Origin: Natrononativus amylolyticus
GTDB taxonomy: Archaea; Halobacteriota; Halobacteria; Halobacteriales; Natrialbaceae
DNA: 64,000 bases
Direction of reading: 5' to 3'
Assembly: GCF_024362525.1 (NCBI RefSeq)
Contig: NZ_CP101458.1
Location: 620,001-684,000, forward strand
The notes under the pieces were generated by a model, which was not told the DNA's origin, did not search any database, and saw nothing but the letters and a program-made list of their open reading frames with translations. Positions 16,457-24,963 of this stretch are shown here, piece after piece (the first letter of the stretch is position 1; each line of letters opens with the position of its first letter). A program made the position numbers and the translations under genes.

Positions 16457-17383
16457 ATGATCGAGTGGTTACGAGTAGTGGGGCGGTCTCCAGGTGAATC
16501 AGGCGTTGTGTCCGAGTATACGTGGGCAGTCACACAGGCGGTGGTTGTCGCGCTGCTCTGGTCGTCGTCGTACGTCCTGATCACGATCGGGCTCGACGAG
16601 ATTCCTGCGCTAACGTTCGCAGGCCTGCGCTACACCTTCGCAGCCGCTGTGTTACTCCCGCTCTTCCTGCACCGCGGTCACCATCGGACGGTTCGAACCC
16701 TTGGCTGGCGCGACCTCGGATCACTCCTACTCCTCGGCCTCCTCCTCTATGCCGTCACGCAGGGCGCACAGTTTGCTGCTCTCCAGTACCTCCGTGCCGC
16801 CACGGTCAGCCTCGTTCTGAGCTTTACGCCCGCTGTCGTCGCATTCCTTGCGGCTCCGATGCTCGACGAGCCACCATCGGTTCGACAGTGGCTATGGATC
16901 GGGGTGCTACTCCTCGGCGCCAGCGTCTACTTTTATCCGTTCGATCTTCGAACCGCCGCCCTCCTCGGGCTTGCCGTTATGATCGTCGGCCTCCTTGCGA
17001 ACTCGCTCTCGTCCGTTCTGGGACGACGATTCAACCGCGACGAAACGCTTTCTCCACTCGCAATTACGACCGTCAGTATGGGCTTCGGTTCGGGGGTACT
17101 ACTCACGAGCGGCGTCGCGCTCCAGGGTCTGCCACCACTCTCTCCGCAGAGTTGGGCGATCATCGTCTGGCTAGCGGTGGTGAACACGGCGTTTGCGTTC
17201 ACTCTCTGGAACCGAACGCTCCAGACGCTGTCCGCTACCGAGTCGAGCGTCATCAACAACACGATGCTGGTACAAGTGGCGGTACTCGGCTGGTTGTTTC
17301 TCGGGGAAACGCTGGACGGGCTCGGTTTCGTCGGACTGGCACTGGTCGCTGTCGGTGCGGTAGGCTTCCAGATCTTCGATTGA
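16457..17383 (+). CDS. EamA/RhaT family drug/metabolite transporter
   Basis: A 308-residue membrane protein with ten predicted helices in two EamA repeats (about residues 15-145 and 155-308). Typical end-of-repeat patterns are present, such as LVLSFTPAVVAFLAAPMLDE and AVGAVGFQIFD. Such transporters export amino acids or other metabolites. The ATG at 16457 was preferred over a TTG 8 codons upstream because the repeat/promoter region overlaps the latter. Base composition is visibly less GC-rich than the neighbours, as in the following regulator gene, suggesting acquisition. It follows cysE, so cysteine/O-acetylserine export is imaginable but unproven. Confidence 0.85.
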   Translation: MIEWLRVVGRSPGESGVVSEYTWAVTQAVVVALLWSSSYVLITIGLDEIPALTFAGLRYTFAAAVLLPLFLHRGHHRTVRTLGWRDLGSLLLLGLLLYAVTQGAQFAALQYLRAATVSLVLSFTPAVVAFLAAPMLDEPPSVRQWLWIGVLLLGASVYFYPFDLRTAALLGLAVMIVGLLANSLSSVLGRRFNRDETLSPLAITTVSMGFGSGVLLTSGVALQGLPPLSPQSWAIIVWLAVVNTAFAFTLWNRTLQTLSATESSVINNTMLVQVAVLGWLFLGETLDGLGFVGLALVAVGAVGFQIFD

Positions 17384-17397
17384 ACCCGATAGCGACG

Positions 17398-17421
17398 ACA
17401 GTAACGGATATTTCTTACTGT
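17398..17421. promoter_or_regulatory. Inverted repeat ACAGTAA-N10-TTACTGT overlapping the regulator's promoter
   Basis: Perfect seven-base arms flank a spacer CGGATATTTC that itself contains a TATA-like GATATTTC about 30 bp before the ATG at 17442. Binding would block TBP, the classic layout for autorepression. It resembles the site at 16411-16431. Confidence 0.6.
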
Positions 17422-17441
17422 GTGTGGCCGAACAGACCACT

Positions 17442-18218
17442 ATGACAGGCGACGTTCCCGTTCGAAACCGAGTACAGATCGTTCCGCTCGGCTTCGAATA
17501 CGCCCGATTGAGGGAACCGATCTTATACTGGAAGGCGGACGTGGTCGTTGCCATCGAATACGCGGAGAGTGAGCAGGAGATTCCCTTTCTCTCGGCGCTG
17601 TTGGACGAACTCGAGCAGAACGAACGGATCGAACTCGAGCGGCGCGAATGCGATCTGTTCGAACTGTACGACGCGCTCGGCACGATCACCAAAGCGATCA
17701 CCGACTACGAAACGGACGATGTCTATGTGAACCTCTCGGCCGGCAGCAAGATCACCGCGATCGCTGGAATGATCGCCTGCATGGCCTCCGGGGCGTCGCC
17801 GATCTACGCGCGGCCAGACTACGGGCCCGATGGCGAGCAGATTCCGGACGAGCCGCTGCACGACGGGGTCGCGGAGGTGTTCGCACTCCCGACGTATCCG
17901 ATCGATCGTCCCTCGAACACGCACGTCGCGTTTTTGGCCCGCATCGAAGCGGGAACGACTCCCGAGACACACGGCCGGTATCACGGGGTCCCAAAAAAGG
18001 AGTTGATCGAGTTCGCTCTCGAGGAGGAGTTCGACTTCGTTGTCCGGTCAGAGACAACGTCGCAGAAGGGATACTACAGGCTATTGGATCGGCACGTCAT
18101 CGAACCGCTCGTCGAACGTGGGTACGTCGAGATTGAACAGGTGGGCCGACGAAAATTCGTCTCACTGACGCCGGACGGGGAAAACGTACTCCGCGCATTT
18201 CGTCATTTCATCGAGTAG
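17442..18218 (+). CDS. HFX_2341 (DUF6293) family regulator: CARF-like domain plus winged helix
   Basis: A 258-residue protein. Residues 9-160 look like a CARF-type Rossmann domain: strand NRVQIVPLGF, then YVNLSAGSKITAIAGM (97-110), matching the glycine-rich nucleotide-binding loop of CARF proteins such as Csa3. Residues about 180-258 form a winged helix with a basic wing (EQVGRRKFVSLTPDGENVL). CARF domains sense cyclic oligoadenylates in type III CRISPR systems, but no cas genes are visible, so the ligand is unknown. An inverted repeat overlaps its promoter and a similar one precedes the EamA gene, suggesting control of both. The ATG at 17442 is preferred over a GTG at 17424. Confidence 0.75.
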   Translation: MTGDVPVRNRVQIVPLGFEYARLREPILYWKADVVVAIEYAESEQEIPFLSALLDELEQNERIELERRECDLFELYDALGTITKAITDYETDDVYVNLSAGSKITAIAGMIACMASGASPIYARPDYGPDGEQIPDEPLHDGVAEVFALPTYPIDRPSNTHVAFLARIEAGTTPETHGRYHGVPKKELIEFALEEEFDFVVRSETTSQKGYYRLLDRHVIEPLVERGYVEIEQVGRRKFVSLTPDGENVLRAFRHFIE

Positions 18219-18446
18219 TAGAGCAGCAAGCGGAGTCTCGCCGAACACGCGATCCCGAACGACAGACCGAAGGGAGCGACCAACAAAGGCAGCACACAGC
18301 TTGACTCGTCGCGGTAGATCGTTCACCCGTACTGAACCCGCTTTTCACAGGTCCCTCTGAAAACCCGCACTACTCGCAACAGACACCTCGCCGAACCGGC
18401 CGCGGTGACTACTGCTAAGTTCGTCCGGCACGCACGAGCCGACAGC

Positions 18447-19298
18447 ATGCGAACGCCCGACCAGAACGCGGAACTCGCGCTCCTGCTCGAGGTCGCCGGC
18501 ACCCCGAAGCCGGGGAACGTCGACCGCCACCGCGACCTGCCGGATCTCCGATTCGAGCACTTCCTCGCGGGCGCGGTGGGCGCGCGACCGGGTCTCCAGT
18601 CGGCCGCCAGCGGCGCCGCCGTCGGTCCCGCCTTCGAGCGGGCCGTCGCGGGGATGGCCGACCAGGGCGGCGGCAACACCCAGTTCGGCGCGCTCCTGTT
18701 GCTCGTCCCGCTCGTCCGCGCGGCGAGCGAGGACCTCGCCCAGCCGATCCTCGAGTCGGTGCTCGAGGGGACGACCGTCGCCGACGCAGCGGCCTTCTAC
18801 CGCGCGTTCGAGCACGTCGACGTCTTCGTGAGCGAACCGCCCGAGGACCTCGAGGCGCTCGACGTTCATCGGGGGAGCGAGGCGGTTCCGACCCTCGAGG
18901 AGCGCGGCCTCACCTTGCTCGACGTGATGGATCGATCGGTCCCGGGGGACGACGTGGCCCGCGAGTGGGTCACCGGCTTCGAGCGGTCGTTCACGGCGGC
19001 CGAGCGACTCGCCGCCGGGGAGGGGCCGCTGACGGCTCGCGCCGCCGCAACCTTCCTCTCGTTGCTCGCAGAGCGTCCGGACACGCTGGTCGTCAAGCGC
19101 CACGGCGAGGCGGTCGCCCGCGAGGTGACCGACCGCGCCGCGGAACTCCACGAGGAGGGAGCGCTGACCGCCGACAGCGATCGGGTCGAATCGTTCGCCG
19201 ACGAACTCGTCGACCGCGGCGTCAACCCCGGAACGACGGCCGATCTCGTCGCAGCCGGACTGTTCGTCGCCCTCGAGCGCGAGGCGGTCGAGCTATGA
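18447..19298 (+). CDS. CitG-like (triphosphoribosyl-dephospho-CoA synthase family) protein
   Basis: A 283-residue protein similar to the archaeal/methylotroph CitG-like group. It has the family start LLLEVAGTPKPGNVDRHRD, then the GGGNTQFGALLLLVPL segment. True CitG makes the citrate-lyase prosthetic group precursor, but no citrate-lyase genes are present, and in methylotrophs a relative lies in tetrahydromethanopterin-pathway gene clusters. It belongs with cofD, the Dus-like gene and DUF447, from which the first two are now separated by three inserted genes. The start at 18447 follows a GCTAAGT element at about 18415. The stop overlaps the DUF447 ATG. Confidence 0.75.
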   Translation: MRTPDQNAELALLLEVAGTPKPGNVDRHRDLPDLRFEHFLAGAVGARPGLQSAASGAAVGPAFERAVAGMADQGGGNTQFGALLLLVPLVRAASEDLAQPILESVLEGTTVADAAAFYRAFEHVDVFVSEPPEDLEALDVHRGSEAVPTLEERGLTLLDVMDRSVPGDDVAREWVTGFERSFTAAERLAAGEGPLTARAAATFLSLLAERPDTLVVKRHGEAVAREVTDRAAELHEEGALTADSDRVESFADELVDRGVNPGTTADLVAAGLFVALEREAVEL

Positions 19299-19960
19299 CC
19301 GGCAGCGGCGATCCGACCGAAGGGGACGCTGACGGTGGCGGGTCAATCGAAGCGGCCGACGAAGCCGCGGACTGGCCGGTCGCAGTGGACAGAGTCACCG
19401 AATCGATCGTCACCACGCTCGGTCCGAACGGGCTGTGGAACGCCGCCGCACTCGGACTGTTCCCCGGCGAGCCGGTCACTGCCCGAACCTGGGGGAACAC
19501 CCGAACCCGCCGGAACTTCCGCCGGCGAGGCGAGGGGTACGTCCAGTTCTCGAGCGACCCCGTCGATTTCGTCGACGCCGCCCTCTCGGTTACCGAGTTC
19601 GAGGAGCCCGTACTCGACTCCGCGGACGGGTGGGCCCGCGTCCGCGCGACGCGGATCGATTCCGGAACCGATGGCGGAACGCGATGGGAAGCCTGGACGG
19701 TCGAGCCGCTCGAGGCGAGCGTCGAGCGGGAGACGGTGCCGACGATCAACCGTGGCTTCGGCGCCGTAATCGAGGCGACCGTCGCGGCCTCGCGCCTCGG
19801 CGTGACGGGCTACGACCGGGACGTTCTCCGCGGGCGCCTCGGTCACTGCGCCTCGGTCGTCGATCGAACGGGGGGGCCGCGCGAGCGGGAGGCGCTCTCG
19901 CGGGTGCGTCGGTACTCGGAGTGGGAGCCGGACGCCGTGGGCGAGTACGAGTGGCTGTAG
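19295..19960 (+). CDS. DUF447 family protein (predicted FMN-binding split barrel)
   Basis: A 221-residue protein. After a disordered acidic N-terminus (residues 1-30), the segment RVTESIVTTLGPNGLWNAAALG is characteristic of DUF447, whose solved members have an FMN-binding split-barrel fold. RTWGNTRTRRNF probably contacts the flavin phosphate. The start overlaps the CitG-like stop (ATGA), so the two are coupled. The persistent link of DUF447 with CitG-like, Dus-like and cofD genes in archaea suggests a common unknown cofactor pathway; the reaction is not known. Confidence 0.8.
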   Translation: MTGSGDPTEGDADGGGSIEAADEAADWPVAVDRVTESIVTTLGPNGLWNAAALGLFPGEPVTARTWGNTRTRRNFRRRGEGYVQFSSDPVDFVDAALSVTEFEEPVLDSADGWARVRATRIDSGTDGGTRWEAWTVEPLEASVERETVPTINRGFGAVIEATVAASRLGVTGYDRDVLRGRLGHCASVVDRTGGPREREALSRVRRYSEWEPDAVGEYEWL

Positions 19961-20082
19961 CTCCCGGCGGCCGTCGGCGTGGGTAGAGGATTTTACCGCT
20001 GGAAGTGGTAGTACGCGTTTCATGTCGGCTGTGATACCCCAGAAGCGAGGCGGCGCGCGGCGGTCGGGAGGTCGGTGAAACG

Positions 20083-21342
20083 GTGTCGATTCACGTCGAA
20101 CTCGACCTCATCGCGCTGGTCGCGGCCGTCGTCGGTCTGGGCGTCACGGCCCAGTTCCTCGCCGCGAAGTACCGCGTCCCGAGCGTGCTGTTTCTCATCG
20201 TCGCGGGCATCGCCGTCGGCCCCGAGGGCATCGGTCTCATCACGCCTGACACTTACGGGGACGCCCTCTCGACCATCGTCGGCGTCAGCGTCGCGATCAT
20301 CGTCTTCGAGGGCGCGTTCCGCCTCGAGTACGACGCCGTTCGCGGTGCCACGAAGGCGGTCGGTCGACTGGTCACGGTCGGCGCGGCGATGGCGTTCGTC
20401 GGGACCGCGGTGACGGTCCGACTCCTCCTGGGGGCGGACTGGGAGATCGCGCTCCTCGTCGGCGCGCTGCTGGTCGCGACCGGGCCGACGGTGGTCACGC
20501 CGATCCTCTCGGTGGTCTCCGTCCGCGAGGAGGTCGCGACGACCCTCGAGACCGAGGGGATCGTCAACGACGTCACCGCCGCGATCCTCGCGATCGTCCT
20601 CTTCAAGGGGATGACGGCCCGCGAGCTGTCGCCCGAGGGGTACCTCCTCCTGTTCGGCGAACGCCTCGGAACGGGGATCCTCGTGGGCCTGGTGATCGCG
20701 GGCGCCGTCTGGCTCCTCCTCACGCGGGTCGGCCTCTCCGCGGACGCGGCACCGCAGGTGGCCCGGTTGCTCGTCCTGGCCGGCGCGGTCGTCGCGTTCG
20801 CGACGGCCGACTCGGTGTTCTCGGAGGCCGGTATCGCCGCCGCGGCGACCGCGGGGTTCGTCCTGGGGAACCTCGAGTTGCCCCACCAGGAGAGCATCGG
20901 GCAGTTCAAACGGGACGTGACGGTGCTCGTCCTCTCGTTCGTCTTCATCACGCTCGCGGCGCTGCTCGAGTTCGCCGAACTCGCGGCCCTCGGGGTGGCC
21001 GGACTCGCCGTGGTCGCCGTCTTGATGCTCGCGCTCCGTCCGCTGCTCGTCTTCGTCTCGACGGTCGGCTGCGGATTCACGACCCGCGAGCGCCTGTTCG
21101 TCAGCGCGATCGGTCCGCGGGGGATCATCCCCGCCTCGGTGGCGACCCTGTTCGCGATTCGGCTGCGGACGGACGCGCCCCCCTCGGACCCCGCGGGTGC
21201 GGACGTCCTGCTCGGGACGGTGTTCCTCGCCATCCTCGTGACGGTCGTCCTCGAGGCGGGGTTCGCGAGGCAGATCGCGTCCGCGCTCGGGGTGTCGGAG
21301 TCGGACCGCGTCACCGAGACGGACCCGACCCACGACGCGTAA
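20083..21342 (+). CDS. Cation:proton antiporter (CPA1/NhaP type)
   Basis: A 419-residue membrane protein with about 12 helices. The central segment [13 protein letters not shown] corresponds to the conserved TDP/TGP transport region, and [16 protein letters not shown] carries the ND pair of electroneutral CPA1 antiporters. It ends soon after the membrane domain with a short acidic tail, so it lacks a large cytoplasmic regulatory domain. Expected to exchange Na+ or K+ for H+, needed for salt and pH balance. The start is GTG; a separate 18-codon open frame ends 4 bp upstream. Confidence 0.88.
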   Translation: MSIHVELDLIALVAAVVGLGVTAQFLAAKYRVPSVLFLIVAGIAVGPEGIGLITPDTYGDALSTIVGVSVAIIVFEGAFRLEYDAVRGATKAVGRLVTVGAAMAFVGTAVTVRLLLGADWEIALLVGALLVATGPTVVTPILSVVSVREEVATTLETEGIVNDVTAAILAIVLFKGMTARELSPEGYLLLFGERLGTGILVGLVIAGAVWLLLTRVGLSADAAPQVARLLVLAGAVVAFATADSVFSEAGIAAAATAGFVLGNLELPHQESIGQFKRDVTVLVLSFVFITLAALLEFAELAALGVAGLAVVAVLMLALRPLLVFVSTVGCGFTTRERLFVSAIGPRGIIPASVATLFAIRLRTDAPPSDPAGADVLLGTVFLAILVTVVLEAGFARQIASALGVSESDRVTETDPTHDA

Positions 21343-21434
21343 CCGATAGACGCCGCCCCCGGTGGGCGGGTTTCGACCGGTGGGCCGCCGCGAGCGTCGC
21401 CTCGCCGGCGGGGCGGCTCTCGAGGGAAATGGTG

Positions 21435-21443
21435 TCTATTAAG
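21435..21443 (+). promoter_or_regulatory. TATA-like element for rps17e
   Basis: CTATTAAGG lies about 28 bp before the ATG at 21468. It supports that ATG over an in-frame start at 21429. Confidence 0.45.
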
Positions 21444-21467
21444 GCCCTCTGGAAGATAGCTCCCCCC

Positions 21468-21659
21468 ATGGCAATCAAACCGGCCTACGTCAAAAAGACC
21501 GGGAACCTCCTCCTGGAGCGGTACCCGGACGCGTTCACGACCGACTTCGAACAGAACAAAGACAGCGTCGCGAAGCTCACCAACATCGAATCGAAGGGCG
21601 TGCGCAACCGCGTCGCGGGGTACGTCACCCGCAAGAAGGGCGCGCAGGTCCCCGCCTGA
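21468..21659 (+). CDS. rps17e: Small ribosomal subunit protein eS17
   Basis: A 63-residue archaeal eS17. The start [20 protein letters not shown] and the internal [20 protein letters not shown] are diagnostic of the family. Component of the 30S subunit. A longer in-frame version from 21429 would add 13 residues overlapping the promoter and is rejected. Confidence 0.95.
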   Translation: MAIKPAYVKKTGNLLLERYPDAFTTDFEQNKDSVAKLTNIESKGVRNRVAGYVTRKKGAQVPA

Positions 21660-21805
21660 ACGGACGAGTTCTCCGGCCTCGACCCCCCGCCGCGAGCGGC
21701 GGGGCTGTCCACTCGTAACGTCGTGGGCCGACGCGAGATCCCCGATCCCGCGCAAACCGTGACGTCACCCAAACCGTTTTGCTCGCCCGGTTCCGAGGGC
21801 CGCCA

Positions 21806-22846
21806 ATGGCAGTACGAGTTGGCGTTCTCGGCGCGACCGGCGCCGTCGGACAGCGACTGATCGAACTCCTCGACCCCCACCCCGACTTCGAGATCGCGGC
21901 CCTGACCGCGAGCGAGGACAGCGCGGGCGAACCGTACCGCACCGCGGCGAAGTGGCGCCTGAACACCCCGATCCCGGACGACGTGGCGACGATGACCGTC
22001 GGCGCCACCGAACCGGGGTCGATCCCCGATGACGTGGACCTGCTGTTCTCCTCGCTCCCCTCGAGCGTCGGCGCGCGGGTCGAACCGGACTTCTGCGAAG
22101 CGGGCTACGTCGTCTCCTCGAACTCCTCGAACGCGCGGATGGCCGCCGACGTCCCGCTCGTGATCCCCGAGGTCAACGCCGACCACCTCGACCTCCTCGA
22201 GGTCCAGCGCGACGAGCGCGGGTGGGACGGCGCCCTCGTGAAGAATCCGAACTGCTCGACGATCACGTTCGTTCCCACGCTCGCCGCCCTCGCCGAGGCC
22301 GGATACCGGCTCGAGCGGGTCCACGTCGCCACCCTGCAGGCGGTGTCGGGAGCGGGCTACGACGGCGTCAGTTCGATGGAGATCATCGACAACGCCATCC
22401 CCCACATTGGCAGCGAGGAGGAGAAACTCGAGACCGAATCTCGACGGCTCCTCGGCGAGTTCGACGGCGCCGAGATCCGCGAGAACGAGGTCGAGGTGGC
22501 GGCCTCCTGTAACCGGATCCCGACGATCGACGGCCACCTCGAGAACGTCTGGGTCGAAGCCGCAGACGACCTCTCGCCCGAAGACGCCGCCGCCGCGATG
22601 CGGGAGTACCCCTCCCTGGACCTTCGCTCGTCGCCCGACCCCTTGATTCGCGTCTTCGACGACCCCGACCGCCCGCAGCCGCGGCTGGACCGCACGCTGG
22701 GCGACGGGATGGCGATCTCCGCCGGCGGCCTCCGGGAGTCGACGTTCGGCCTCCAGTACAACTGTCTCGCCCACAACACGGTTCGGGGAGCCGCCGGGGC
22801 GAGCGTCCTGAACGGGGAGCTGTTGCTCGAGAACGGCTACCTCTAG
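21806..22846 (+). CDS. asd: Aspartate-semialdehyde dehydrogenase
   Basis: A 346-residue enzyme of the archaeal/fungal Asd branch. It reduces aspartyl-4-phosphate to aspartate semialdehyde, the branch point to lysine, threonine and methionine. GVLGATGAVGQRLIELL is the NADPH-binding loop, NPNCSTI carries the catalytic cysteine, and VEVAASCNRIPTIDGH includes the conserved C-terminal histidine region. Its TAG stop and the stop of the convergent downstream gene share the palindrome CTAG, a 4-bp tail-to-tail overlap. Confidence 0.95.
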   Translation: MAVRVGVLGATGAVGQRLIELLDPHPDFEIAALTASEDSAGEPYRTAAKWRLNTPIPDDVATMTVGATEPGSIPDDVDLLFSSLPSSVGARVEPDFCEAGYVVSSNSSNARMAADVPLVIPEVNADHLDLLEVQRDERGWDGALVKNPNCSTITFVPTLAALAEAGYRLERVHVATLQAVSGAGYDGVSSMEIIDNAIPHIGSEEEKLETESRRLLGEFDGAEIRENEVEVAASCNRIPTIDGHLENVWVEAADDLSPEDAAAAMREYPSLDLRSSPDPLIRVFDDPDRPQPRLDRTLGDGMAISAGGLRESTFGLQYNCLAHNTVRGAAGASVLNGELLLENGYL

Positions 22847-24426
22847 TCGTCGACGAGCGACGCCTCGCTGTCGAGGAGTCCCTCGAGTGCGTTCGCTTGG
22901 AACGCTTGGAGCCGCGGGTCGGGCTCGAGTAGCGCCGAACCCGGCTCCCCGCGCCCCATCGGCCGTCGCGGGTTCTGGGGGTCCCAGCTCGAGTCGGGAT
23001 CCAGCCGCCAGGTCCAGGCGAGGGTTCCGCAGTGAAACGCCGTCGCCACGGACTCGGCCTCGAAGGCGATCACGTCGCAGGGCTGGATACCGCCCAGTTC
23101 CGGCTCTCTCCCCTCCTCGCCCTCGAAGTAGAAGAACCGGACGTAGTCGTCGGGCTCCTCGTCGGCCTGGACCCACGACCACTCGTGGCCGACGACGCCC
23201 TCGACCGGCGTCGTATCCTCCCTGAAGCCGGTGTCGTCGAACCAGGGGTGCTCGAGGCCGTCCCGGTCGACGCGCAGGTCGGGGAACTCCCCCTCGGCGT
23301 AGCCGAAACTCGCCATCCCCTTCAACGCGGCTTCGGGTCGTCCGACGTTCCGGAACAGGTCCTCGTCTTCGTCCTTCTCGCAGACGAAGTAGCGCCCGTC
23401 GTCCTCGTATCCGATGCGCCAGAACGCGATGTTAGCGCCCAGAAAGGCGAGATCGACGCCAGCCTCGCGGGCGTCCATGAACGCGTCGTACTGGGGGACG
23501 GACCAGTACTCGTCGTGGCCCGCGCTGATCGCGAGGGCGTACTCGCGGAGCCGTTCGGGCTCGCGGTGGACGTCCAGATCGCAGCAGTACTCGACGTCGT
23601 AGCCCTCGCGCTCGAGCCACCTGAGGAGGTGCGTCGCGTAGTTCAGGTGGCGGGAGAACGGAATCCGATACGGGCGGTCGTGGGAGACGGCGGTCCCGAT
23701 GTTGCCGCGGGGGCGGGTGACGTGGCCGTACAGCGACCAGTCCCCCCAGCCGTTGTACGCCTGCTGGGTCGCAACGGGAAGCTGTACCGCGATCTCGGCT
23801 GCGGGAGCCGGATTTCGAACCACGAACGGGTGGGCGTAGGCGCCCGCATCGCTCTCGACCCGGGCGTAGTAGAGTCCGGTCACCCAGTCGTCGGTCGCCG
23901 AGATTTCGTCCGTCACCGTCCAGTCACACCGCACCATTCGGTACTCCTCGTCGACGTCGAACGCCGGCTGTCGCCGTTCGTCGCTCGAGTTCGCCGCCAC
24001 CAGCCGACCGCCCTCCCCGCCGTACCAGCCCAGCCGGTACACCTCGAGGTCGTACGGCTCCTCGGCGTGGACGCAGACCTCGAGGGGCTCTCCGGGTTCG
24101 ATGGAGACCGCCGTCGTGTACGCCAGCACCGGGTGGTCGTTCGGGACGTCGATATCGTCTCCCAGCCGCCGCGGCTCCCACCCTCGATTCCCGGATCGGC
24201 GGTTCTCCTCGACGATCGCGTTCTCGCCGTCGTCGCGGTCTGCGGTCGCGTTCGGCGCCCCGGAGGTGACGCGGTCGATACCGACTCTCCCCTCGAGGTG
24301 TCGCCACACGCCACCGAACGCGGGCAGTGAGCCGACGAACCCGGCGAAGCGTCGCCGGTGGACGCCGTCGCGCTGGTCCGCCGGTCGTTCCGACGCCTCG
24401 TCGTCTCGAGAGGGATCATCGCTCAT
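22843..24426 (-). CDS. N,N-dimethylformamidase large-subunit-like secreted protein
   Basis: A 527-residue protein. Residues 30-55 contain a weak twin-arginine-like signal (HRRRFAGFVGSLPAFGGV), suggesting export. The rest matches the N,N-dimethylformamidase beta-subunit C-terminal domain: YRLGWYGGEGGR, a tryptophan-rich beta sandwich, then a GATase-like part with AISAGHDEYWSVPQYDAF and LAFLGANIAFWRI. Members of this group in haloarchaea have no proven substrate; amide hydrolysis is one possibility. The ATG at 24426 begins an acidic stretch of haloarchaeal composition; the in-frame extension to 24519 was excluded. Confidence 0.75.
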   Translation of the reverse strand: MSDDPSRDDEASERPADQRDGVHRRRFAGFVGSLPAFGGVWRHLEGRVGIDRVTSGAPNATADRDDGENAIVEENRRSGNRGWEPRRLGDDIDVPNDHPVLAYTTAVSIEPGEPLEVCVHAEEPYDLEVYRLGWYGGEGGRLVAANSSDERRQPAFDVDEEYRMVRCDWTVTDEISATDDWVTGLYYARVESDAGAYAHPFVVRNPAPAAEIAVQLPVATQQAYNGWGDWSLYGHVTRPRGNIGTAVSHDRPYRIPFSRHLNYATHLLRWLEREGYDVEYCCDLDVHREPERLREYALAISAGHDEYWSVPQYDAFMDAREAGVDLAFLGANIAFWRIGYEDDGRYFVCEKDEDEDLFRNVGRPEAALKGMASFGYAEGEFPDLRVDRDGLEHPWFDDTGFREDTTPVEGVVGHEWSWVQADEEPDDYVRFFYFEGEEGREPELGGIQPCDVIAFEAESVATAFHCGTLAWTWRLDPDSSWDPQNPRRPMGRGEPGSALLEPDPRLQAFQANALEGLLDSEASLVDD

Positions 24427-24596
24427 CGTCAACCGCGAGGGTCCGGACGGCAAAAAGCGACCGTGCGACTCCGTCTGAACGTCCCCCGTGCCGGAGTTTC
24501 TACTCCCGGTGACGTTCACTGTGCCGCGTCCGGTCTCGAGGACGGGACTCGAGGACGAGTCACGCGGGTCGTCCGTTCTCGGGCCGTTCGAGAGCC

Positions 24597-24611
24597 GTGG
24601 ACTCGCCGGGA
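24597..24611. repeat. 15-bp direct copy of the tRNA-Ala 3' end
   Basis: GTGGACTCGCCGGGA here is identical to 24682-24696, the last bases of the tRNA-Ala gene (acceptor and part of the T stem). The copies are 85 bp apart in the same orientation, as att duplications are, though nothing mobile lies between them. Confidence 0.6.
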
Positions 24612-24615
24612 CTGA

Positions 24616-24632
24616 GCAAACCGAGGGTTTGC
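24616..24632 (-). terminator. Hairpin downstream of tRNA-Ala
   Basis: GCAAACC-GAG-GGTTTGC is a perfect 7-bp stem with a 3-base loop, about 50-67 nt past the tRNA 3' end. No T-tract is obvious, so a terminator or processing role is only a possibility. Confidence 0.35.
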
Positions 24633-24682
24633 GAGGTACGGCGAGGACACTGACTGAAGCGAGTGAAACGAGCGAAAGGAAG

Positions 24683-24754
24683 TGGACTCGCCGGGATTTG
24701 AACCCGGGGCCTCTCCCATGCCAAGGGAGTGATCTACCACTGATCTACGAGCCC
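24683..24754 (-). tRNA. tRNA-Ala (anticodon GGC)
   Basis: A 72-nt cloverleaf with all stems paired. The acceptor GGGCTCG/CGAGTCC includes the G3-U70 wobble pair that identifies alanine tRNAs. The D stem is GATC/GATC, the anticodon stem CTCCC/GGGAG with loop TTGGCAT (anticodon GGC), and the T arm CCGGG-TTCAAAT-CCCGG. The discriminator base is A; CCA is not encoded and there is no intron. Confidence 0.95.
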
Positions 24755-24894
24755 GCACTGCAGTCAGGAGTTTCCGTCGGGAATAGATAAACCCCTCGAA
24801 TTACGCGAGTCCACGCTATCGCGCCACACGCCCTCGAGTCGAGGTAGAAACCCTTTAGTCGCGAAGCGAACAAGACCGCGTGGGAAGCGCACGG

Positions 24895-24963
24895 CCGCAA
24901 ATCTGACATCGCCGTCCGGTTGGACGGCTCGGGATTGCGGAAGTGCAACCCGGCGAGAGCCGG
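24895..24963 (+). promoter_or_regulatory. Structured leader upstream of rps15
   Basis: Two hairpins precede rps15. The first has a 6-bp lower stem (CCGCAA 24895-24900 with TTGCGG 24935-24940), an asymmetric internal loop (10 and 6 nt), and a perfect 7-bp upper stem GCCGTCC/GGACGGC closed by GGTT. The second (24950-24963) is CCGGC-GAGA-GCCGG with a GNRA-type loop. A CTTTAGT element at 24852-24858 could start a transcript containing both. S15 autoregulates through leader structures in bacteria; an archaeal counterpart is a hypothesis. A second TATA-like GGATTTACA at 24962-24970 could give a leaderless form. Confidence 0.4.

Noticed and set aside
17442-18218. Csa3-type CRISPR regulator
   Set aside because: No cas genes or repeat array are present in the window and the family is known from many CRISPR-free loci.
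24895-24960. H/ACA guide RNA upstream of rps15
   Set aside because: The hairpin has a pocket-like internal loop, but no ACA/ANA box occurs at the required 14-16 nt distance, so a leader structure is the more cautious reading.
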